Assembly (NCBI GenBank): GCA_903813345.2
Contig: CAIIXF020000003.1
Location: 12,478,931 to 12,542,930, forward strand
Direction of reading: 5' to 3'
Source of the DNA: Owenia fusiformis
Lineage: Eukaryota; Annelida; Polychaeta; Sabellida; Oweniidae
Length of the DNA stretch: 64,000 nucleotides
Shown: positions 56,701 to 64,000 of the stretch, in pieces
Position numbering within the stretch: the stretch's first letter is position 1
Layout of the letters: the number at the start of each line of letters is the position of its first letter
Made by a program: the position numbers and the translations under genes
Notes under the pieces: generated by a model
What the model was told of the DNA's origin: nothing
What the model saw: the letters and a program-made list of their open reading frames with translations, nothing else
The model's database searches: none

Positions 56701-59700
56701 ATCTATCTGTGAACGAAACATTGAACAACGATGAAATACTGGCGAGAATCGATGAGATTCCAACTTCGAATGCCATGTAAGTGATTTTAGGAGAATTATA
56801 TATATATATATATTATATATATAATTATATATATTCTTTCCCTTTAAATGTTACTACTTAATTCCCATCAATGTTGGATTCATCACAGTCATATATTAAT
56901 TGATCTTGTATTTTACACAAGCTGGACTGTTATCCTTTGGTCAGTTATTACCTTCATTTATGCCTTTGAATATTAGGGGGGCTCACACACACGAAGCATT
57001 GGCCAAGGCCCGTGGAATGTTAAAGGGTAGTGGCAGGAAGGACTCGGCAAGGCAGGTTATAGTTATGATGTCTAATGGCCAAACATGGTTAATGAAGGAC
57101 AATATAGGAGGACATGAGGCGAAGTAAGTATTGAAACAAACGAATTAATAATTGCACCGTAAGTGTTATAATATCATAGGATAAGGGGAAAAGTAAGAAA
57201 ATAATCCAATAAGGAATGACCGATCGCGAGAGCAACATAAAATTTATTTGGGTAGTTGTGGTACGTTTTGTTTAAACAGAAAATGGAACCATTGACAAAT
57301 GAAAAAACATATCACATGCCAAACTAAAAAAAAACACTGAGGAATAGCCTCGCCAACATTGTCAAATTTTAAGCAGCAGTTGGATCAAATCAGATTGTTT
57401 CTTAATGAAAAGCTCTCCCCACAATGAACTAATTTATTGGTTTTTGTAAAAGGTTTAATTAAATATGTATATCCATGGATTAAACAGTTATGAATGATAA
57501 TGATACGCCTATATATCATATAAATGTTGCTGACATAAAAGGATGAATATATGATTGTATCAAAATAAAAGCATACGTAAACTAATATCGTACAGAATGT
57601 GGTGATAACATCATGTAGATAAGTACATGAATAAAAACAATACATTAAGTACTTTGATAATACAATGTAGGAAAATCGTAGGAATAAAAAATAATGTAAT
57701 GCTTGTGAACCAATTTAGTCGGAACATGATATCATTTAATGTATCTGATTGAAGGTTCATAAAGGTGCAATATGTGGAGAATTCTACTCTTAGCATTCCT
57801 ATGAAAAAACGAATTATTTTAAGAACCTCAATTTTGCTCACGAATGATCTCGGCTTTCAACTTTCAATGTTCAATTTTCTTATTGTTTTTCAATATTTTT
57901 TCAGTCTGTCAAACGAGCAAAAATGATCGACAAATACCTCATTATGAAACAAAACCCAATGATATGATATGATATGATATGGCCTAGTACATGTATTTGT
58001 GGAGATTAATGACATTTTTTCCTCTATTTGACCATTGCTCTGTACTGATGTTCTGTCTTCTTTAATTTCAGGCAAAATTCTGCATTAACAATCGAACAGG
58101 CCAAACTAGCTAAAGAAGAAGGCGATGAAATATTTGTCATAGGTATTGTATTCCAAAAAAATCGATAAAGGTGACAAAACAACAACAACGTACACAAACA
58201 ACCCATAAGCTGAAGACGGTCATGAAAGCGTTAAGTCAAACCTTTAAAAACGCTCACCTTATCGACACCCCAGTTTGACATGACGTCCATACACGTTTAG
58301 CAAAATATTATTCGATGTATGTTAACAATGGTCTACATTTTGAAGTTGTATTAACTTCTTTTATTATAATTGATTAATTTGCTAAAATCCCCAGACACAG
58401 GCACTTGGTCCTAAAGGAGACTACGATGGACAAACTTTATAATGCAATGTATGCATATGCGTTATTCACATCGATCAGATATCAATCGCATTATATTGTC
58501 ATTATATACCATGTAAAATTTGCATTGTATGTTTTTGTAATTGTGTGTATAGTTTTAGTTTTATTTTATCATGTTTATTTGCTGTACACTTACCCGAAAG
58601 GGATTTTTAGTACAATAAAGCATTGAAATATACTTGTAGATGATTTATCAACTTACCTTAAATTGACAGAGTTTTTTCAAAATCATCTACAAGTACTCAA
58701 AAGTTCAAATCTGGCTTTTGATTGAACTCTTAAATATTGTGAGCAACTAGGTGGTGGCATTTTGTCATGCTTATGCTTATCTGTTGAAAAGGAATAATAG
58801 ATATATGTTGCCATGTTTTTTATAAACCAGTGATATCCAAATTAAATCCATCTTACACATGTACCATTTTAGGATGAAAAATGGTGACATCGTACAAGGG
58901 TAAAGATGGATGTTTCTTGGTTAGTCATATGAGAAGAAACTTAATAATCGTTTGTCTTACTTTGTAGGACTACCTGGTAAAGACGATTCGGAAGAGAATG
59001 GGAAATCAGAATGGATCTCAATATCCAGTGTCCCCCACGAGTGTCATTTCATTGATATGACAGGTCCAGATGCCACATTTGAAGATCTCAAATATGCGCG
59101 GTTCCATATATTAACACACCTTTGTATATTTGGTTAGTATGATGTCTATAATAAAAATGTCAACTTCGTTTTGTTTTGGCTTATCACATCCCCCCTATCA
59201 CATCAAACTAGTTCTTACCCGTTCTTGCCAGTCGTACTGGCAACGTCGTAAAACGGGCTCAATCTGTCTGTGGTCGGGAAATATGTCTAAAATAATTGGC
59301 TACTTCGTTCATAAACAGTCTTCAATACGTCCATCTCATTCGCAGTTCGTTCAGGCTGCACCACGAAAGGTGTGCAACGTCGTATAACGCATACTTAGTC
59401 TAGAAGGTCATCATGACCTGATTGCAGAACGGTATGGTCGCCATCGAATTTTGAATCGATTCAAAATTCTAAATCACATTCCCCGTCCATGAAGCTCGTA
59501 AACAGACCCTAGAACCTACCCGTTCGAGAACGCTCGATGAAGTTTGTAAATATACCCCAAAGTACGTTCGTACACAGTTGAAGCCCGTTTTCGAGAACGT
59601 AGTAAAAACTAGTTTGGTGTGATAGTAGGGTTAATAAATGTGACATTTTATTGTTGCTCTGTTCTACCCCCATTTATTTCTATAATATTTTAGACATTTA

Positions 59701-59980
59701 TTTTTAAAATGAGACCAGTAATAATGAGTTTAATCAAGACTTAGTTAAAGCATCATCTCGGGACATGACTAGCCGCCACAAAACAAAGTGTCGTTGTTAT
59801 TGGTTTTGTGCTGTATATACCAGGTAATGAATTATGATTATCAAATTGAGGATTTAATAATTATGATACTGTTAATTCATTACACTTTGATATGCATTTT
59901 TAGATGAAGGAGAATGCCAGTATGCCCAACATGAAGAGGATTCGGATATAGAAAATGAAAACAATGGAGCAGAAAAATAG
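53714..59980 (+). CDS. Secreted tandem-VWA protein, gene C (9 coding exons)
   Basis: Coding exons: 53714-53960, 54873-55042, 55465-55682, 55875-56122, 56521-56776, 56977-57123, 58072-58142, 58968-59132, 59904-59980. They sum to 1599 bases in phase, giving 532 residues. The signal peptide is MSRFLLSCFLSVVFLP and onward; the four-cysteine region ends CTPYDC. VWA 1 has IAIQKSC and also MIIYTNG where A and B have TDG. VWA 2 keeps D310-R-S312-N-S314 but has GAHTHEAL where A and B have ATHTHEAL, and VIVMMSNGQTW where A and B have ATDGQTW. Two of the five metal-site residues therefore appear changed. The paralogue has probably lost or altered cation-dependent binding. The exon starts at an acceptor six bases before the ATG. 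AATAAA occurs at 60176 and 60186, before the convergent HtrL gene. Confidence 0.88.
54010..54335. repeat. Repeat element with internal ~35-bp units, in gene C intron 1
   Basis: GGGGCCCTGGGGGG at the left is roughly mirrored by CCCCCCCTGGGG at the right. Between them AAAATGGGACCCA and CTAGGG(A/G)TTTTTC words repeat about every 35-40 bases. It is probably a small non-autonomous element with internal tandem expansion. Confidence 0.65.
56798..56835. repeat. AT microsatellite
   Basis: A run of alternating TA with a few interruptions, in intron 5 of gene C. Confidence 0.9.
57124..58071. other. Gene C intron 6, about 0.95 kb
   Basis: No coding segment is supported. A short GATAT tandem (four to five units) lies near 57960-57980. 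Confidence 0.4.
59193..59630. mobile_element. Small DNA transposon (MITE) in gene C intron 8
   Basis: The left end CCCTATCACATCAAACTAGT and the right end read in reverse, CCCTACTATCACACCAAACT, form inverted repeats of about 26 bases. The inside is CG-richer than its surroundings, with many CGT and ACG words. It has no transposase. Confidence 0.75.
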
Positions 59981-60262
59981 ACAGAATAGTTAACCATATT
60001 AAGTAATTAGATGATGGCACATTGGAGTCATTGTATATGAACTGAACTTTAGGGAAAATGGTTAAAGCCTGGGATCCGGTGTGAAAGAAATGATGGTCCC
60101 CCAGGGATTATGGTCCCCTTTCTTATTTTACATGTAGATACGCATCTAACAGTGTCTTGCTGTAAGCATAATCTAAATAAATGAAAATAAAATAGAATAA
60201 TAATATATTCTGCCTTCCAGCCAAGCTGACTACTGAAGACCTTTACCGATGAAACAACCCAG

Positions 60263-62412
60263 TTATCTAAACAATTTAAATACGTCATCCCAACCGCCAG
60301 GAACAAGATTAAACAAGCTTGGCCTTTTAAAATAACAAGCCAAAGCAACAGTTTGATCGTCATCTATCCTGCCATTTTTCAACCAGTCCTCCAAAACATC
60401 TTTGTAAAGTTTATAAAAGTTTTGTATGGCTTTCTTAGATCCTCCGAAAAAACCGCCACTAATAACTGGAGCTACAGCCATTTTATACAATCGATTGATG
60501 TCTGGTTTATAGATATCGACAGGCTCGAGTTTTACATATGAAATGGTATTGTTTAGAATGTTGCAAGGGGCCCAGGGACAGTCCTCAGGTGGAAAGATGT
60601 CGCTGTTGCCGTGACCATAACCAGCGTCCATCCAAAAGAAATAATCAGAATGAAATGTATTTCGAAGTGTCGTTTCATACATGATGAAGAATTTTGCACT
60701 CATGAGAAAATTATATAATGGTGAAAATCCTTCAGGATTATTCAATTGTTCGTGGTTGGATTTGAATTCCTTTGATCCCATGACAGTTTCCATTTGACTT
60801 AGATAGTGATAAAATGTAAAATTGTTTAATTCAGTGAGAATGACTTCAGTTTTGTGCTCCTTTCCCTGTCGATGTCTTTCAACAAAATAGCGTCCTTTTT
60901 CCTCAACGTAAAATACTAAATTCACGTCAAGTTTAAGGACATTTTGAGCGAAAGTGAGATACTCTTGGTAGGTCCGTTCGTATGACGGCCAACGTTTTCT
61001 TCCTATATCAAACAGCGCAGTTACAATAGTGACACTCTTCCCTGAAAATAAGTCAAGAACACACCGGAATGGCCTTACAACGGTAAAGCCAGATACCGTT
61101 GTCACAAATGGCGGACATAACCGTGGGTTCAAATCTTTAATCACTTCGTCGCTAATTCTGTGCATGTATTAAGCTCTTGTGGTGATGTGCCATATGAAAT
61201 CCCAATTTCGATCAAATTGGGTCGTGAATCCCCATCCCAATCTTCGATATCGTCAATGACAACGGAATCTGAATTTGAAATAATGTACAAAGACAACGGC
61301 AATACAGTGTCGTCCTTTGTCTTATTTTGTTCGGTTAAATTTAAAGTCTTTATTTCGATGGTAGAACAGTAATAACTGTACAATGAGTATAAAGACACTT
61401 TGATCGTTGTTCCAAAGGAATTTAGTCTATGTGCTCTATTAAACATACAGTTCATGAAAATCTAATTGAAGCGACGGTTATGTCCGCCATTTGTAACAAC
61501 GGTATCTGACTTAACCGTTGTCAGGCTATTCCGGTGTGAAGAATAAGTTCATTTATTCACAGGTATACGATTGTGGTCTATATTATAAGACACTCATCTC
61601 ATGATAAACTTTGTGAAATATTGTGTTTAATGGATTCTGACTTCAACTTGGGGATTAATGTCGACTCTTTACGAACTCCGAAATTAGATTTTGTCTATCC
61701 CACATCGTTCGAGAACAAATGCCCTTTTCATTATGAATACTAGTATCTTCAACTATTTTTTTTACCGTTATGAGTATTGGTTATCGATGCATATTTATTC
61801 CAAAACTTATTTTTCAATGGGTTATGTATAAATGAAATGTTCCTTGGTGTTATGGTCCCTGAATGTAATAACAGTAATGGTTGGGGTATATGATATCGTT
61901 TGTTTTCACGTTGGATTATGGGTTGGGAAAGTTAGAGTTTGTTTTCCTTATGCAACTGGTGTACACTTATGTTTTATTTATCTTTCTGGGCGTTGTAACA
62001 ATTTTTTACCTTTGGCACTAAGTGCACATACATGCACTTTACAATAGTCAAGTACTTAGTACCCACCTTTCTGCTGGCAACATCCGCATTTACATACATG
62101 TAGTATCTCTTTGTTGGTATTCTTGGTTCGAAGTACCGTTTGGTTTTTAAAATGTGATATGACATCAGTGCTGACACTTTCAATTCTTGTGTATTTTATA
62201 AATGACTGATTTCCGTCGCTCCTTGTAGATACTTTTCTCAAGTGTATCTTATCTTGAAGAAGTTTATTCGCGAAATAAGTATGATTTTCTCTTTCAAATA
62301 TTGCTTTAGTGGACGTTGAAGTTGCTCTATTTATCATTGGAAAAAGTAACATGCTGAATATCCATATGATGGAAATGAGTATAATCTTTCTCCTTACTAA
62401 GCAGTATCCCAT
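60263..62412 (-). CDS. HtrL/YibB-family type II membrane protein (2 exons)
   Basis: Exon 1 is 62412-62067 and exon 2 is 61041-60263, joined at AAAG|GTGGGT and TATTTTCAG|GG in matching phase; 1125 bases give 374 residues. Residues 9-27 form a membrane anchor after a basic N terminus (RRK), fitting a type II, Golgi-like topology. The stem has N-glycosylation sequons at N43, N68 and N90. From residue 117 the chain matches the HtrL/YibB family: SVTIVTALFDIGRKRWPSYE, WMDAGYGHG, GGFFGGSKKAI and DDQTVALACYF. The family is mostly bacterial, with animal members, and is thought to be glycosyltransferase-like; no reaction is established. The conserved acidic residues in WMDAG and IDDDQ are natural candidates for a catalytic or metal site. 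The gene converges on gene C, with under 300 bases between the stops. Confidence 0.85.
61059..61124. repeat. Inverted duplication, arm 1 (HtrL intron)
   Basis: About 66 bases, including CAAATGGCGGACATAACCGT, are repeated in reverse at 61473-61538 with about ten differences. This arm ends just upstream (in transcript sense) of the acceptor for exon 2. Confidence 0.85.
61473..61538. repeat. Inverted duplication, arm 2 (HtrL intron)
   Basis: Partner of 61059-61124. The 348 bases between the arms contain most of an open minus-strand frame (61141-61455) of unknown meaning. Confidence 0.85.
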
Positions 62413-63130
62413 CGTGATAATTTTTATGAAAGACGAACATGTATACCTGCACGCTGACTATTTAACTCAATCTAGGTAGCTGTTAAAGTCTACAAACTAA
62501 AGAGCACATACTTACAGCTCCACTGAACATACTATTTATGTGGGTAAATATACTAAAATATGTAAACAAAGAATATTGCTTTATATTAGATTTAATTCAT
62601 TTTAATTCACTTCCTTCCATAATAAAGCCTATCTAGATGCTTTAATAATTACGGCATATAGTTCAGGTACATCCTAAGTGTTTTTGAGGTCATCATGACC
62701 TTTTAAAGGTCAAGTCAGTGTATATCTGCAAATCAAACATTCATGTGTGCAAAATTAAATCATCATTAAAAATCTTAAATGTGAAAATATGATAAAGAAT
62801 GTTGTTAAGAACAATTTTGACCTTAACCTTTGAACTTTTGAAAGTAGGTCAAACGTTCAAATTTCGCAATTTTTTTTCATCGTATGTATCAATATGATGA
62901 TATCCTTGTGAAAAGTCAATTATTTAAAATTTGAATGAACTAGGGGCAATGCTCCTTCTAACCCTGGGCACACACATATTTTGACATCTAGGCAGGTTAT
63001 CAAATGCCCTCTAGTCATTATTCAATAGGATTGGTAGATCATAATCCACTTTGAATTTATACAGCATTAGATCCAAAATGGCTGCCCTAATCATGTGCTA
63101 TATTTTTTTTATTCAACATCACTTTTATGC
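62413..63130. other. Upstream region of the HtrL gene
   Basis: No coding sequence is supported. Words such as TCATGACCTTTTAAAGGTCA near 62692 and GACCTTAACCTTTGAAC near 62818 resemble dispersed GACCTT/AAGGTC repeats. The HtrL promoter should lie close to 62413 but I see no clear signal. Confidence 0.35.
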
Positions 63131-63408
63131 CTGGGTCACATAGCCGCCGGGCGCCGGCCGATGAGTAGTCATCGGCCGATTTATAAATCGACCGGGCGCC
63201 GGTGACTTTTCACCGATGTCTTGATCTAATCGTGAGTATGGTCACATTAGTACAGGCATCGTACGGCGCCCGCAATCAATTGAATCTGAAAGACATCGCA
63301 TGGGTATCGCAAGGCTATCGGCCGATGGCCGTACGGGACCCACCAGGACATCGGTCGATTTACAGGCCTCTAGATTTATACTTAATCCCTGTATGACCCA
63401 GTATGACT
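63131..63408. mobile_element. GC- and CpG-rich patch, possible MITE
   Basis: The stretch is much richer in CG dinucleotides than everything around it (GCCGCCGGGCGCCGGCCGATG, in two overlapping parts). CTGGGTCACATA at the left is loosely mirrored by TGTATGACCCAG at the right. CGGCCGAT words recur inside. A small DNA transposon is more likely than a CpG island promoter, as no gene starts here. Confidence 0.45.
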
Positions 63409-63539
63409 GTTCCACATGGCGTGAATGCAACATTTGAAAACGAAATACTTTGATAAACAGGACTTCCAGGATAATAATGTTTTCATGCAATAAAAATCAG
63501 AAAAAGAAGATCATCTTTTGAGTAAATAGGTTCAATATT

Positions 63540-63735
63540 TAGAAAAAATGTTGACATGGGGTCCCTATTCATCATTTTTCGAATTGTTTGATTGATATTT
63601 TTTTCATTATGGGTACTTCAATTGAAAGAAAACATATTGTTTTAATAAAAACACTCTATTTGTGCCCAGAAGGTACTCATGGTGAAAGATATGACCGTCT
63701 AAAATCACTTGCCATACTGGACGTGGTATTTTCAT
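63540..63735 (+). repeat. Solo half of the 45.9-kb foldback family
   Basis: The stretch matches 46440-46640 in order: GGGGTCC, AAACATATTGTTTTAATAAA, CCCAGAAGGTACTCATGGTG and CTAAAATCACTTGCCA. Only one half is present. Confidence 0.75.
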
Positions 63736-64000
63736 CAAAGTGCACCCTGATCTTAATTCATTTTTAGATCTTTCATATAAAAAATATTATGTCTACCTGT
63801 CCATCCGATGCTATTAGCAAAATTCCCTATTTCTCCATCTTTCTTTCGTCTGTTCTTGTAAAGAGAATTAGTTTGGTCATAAAAATATGGCTTCAAAGAA
63901 ATTGGCATATTTCTTCTGTTTCAAGTGGAGTACCCGCTTCCCTATAGACACATCTAAATCTTCATCATCCACCAGCTCAGTAGCATTGTTATTGTCTTTT
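63736..64000. other. Window end: MITE terminus and unrecognised sequence
   Basis: AAGTGCACCCTGATCTTAATT at 63739-63758 matches the end of the palindromic MITE at 40244-40584. The rest to the window edge is unrecognised. Confidence 0.45.

Noticed and set aside
58405-58626. 73-residue hydrophobic frame inside gene C intron 7
   Set aside because: AT-rich composition accounts for it, and it does not join neighbouring exons.
61059-61165. Extension of the HtrL frame upstream of 61041 (to an ATG at 61165)
   Set aside because: A strong acceptor (TATTTTCAG) at 61042 matches the phase of exon 1, and the upstream part overlaps an inverted duplication, so it is treated as intron.
1-64000. CRISPR array, operons or bacterial genes
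   Set aside because: Tandem repeats here have no unique spacers, and spliced genes show that the DNA is eukaryotic.

Overview
This is eukaryotic DNA: AT-rich, with multi-exon genes bounded by GT/AG splice sites, long introns and many transposon remains. The gene content (secreted von Willebrand A proteins in tandem, a TRIM-NHL protein in one exon, an animal HtrL/YibB protein, and Ngaro-, Tc1/mariner-, pogo- and LINE-type elements) suggests a marine invertebrate. A mollusc or another lophotrochozoan is plausible, but the sequence alone does not settle the phylum.

The backbone is a tandem family of three genes on the + strand, called A (10133-15029), B (20731-39910) and C (53714-59980). Each has nine coding exons with identical phases, and exons 2, 5, 6, 7 and 8 have identical lengths in all three. 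The spliced models stay open and give 527, 536 and 532 residues: a signal peptide, a short four-cysteine N-terminal region, a first VWA domain without the MIDAS aspartate, a second VWA domain, and an acidic tail. The second VWA is intact at the metal site in A and B but altered at two positions in C. In each gene a splice acceptor lies 0-6 bases before the ATG, so a non-coding leader exon is expected. Candidate leader donors are at 2928, 18602 and 47278.

Region by region. 1-10 kb: dispersed repeats, a MITE, tandem repeats and a Ngaro-type tyrosine-recombinase retrotransposon (5164-8961, minus) whose reverse-transcriptase core is deleted. 10-15 kb: gene A. 15-20.7 kb: three orphan exons, a 5'-truncated LINE and a 90-bp tandem array. 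20.7-40 kb: gene B, whose first intron (13.3 kb) holds a 107-bp array of its own exon-1 3' end and splice donor, then a pogo-like element, two foldback elements and a 6.56-kb structure with 1.33-kb near-identical inverted arms. 41.2-43.2 kb: TRIM-NHL gene (minus). 43-53.7 kb: no gene seen; mariner relic, foldback elements and a 27-bp minisatellite. 53.7-60 kb: gene C. 60.3-62.4 kb: a two-exon HtrL/YibB gene (minus), tail-to-tail with C. 62.4-64 kb: a GC-rich patch and repeat copies.

The three VWA genes probably encode secreted or extracellular-matrix adhesion proteins that arose by tandem duplication, with C diverging at its metal sites. The TRIM and HtrL genes look like unrelated neighbours.
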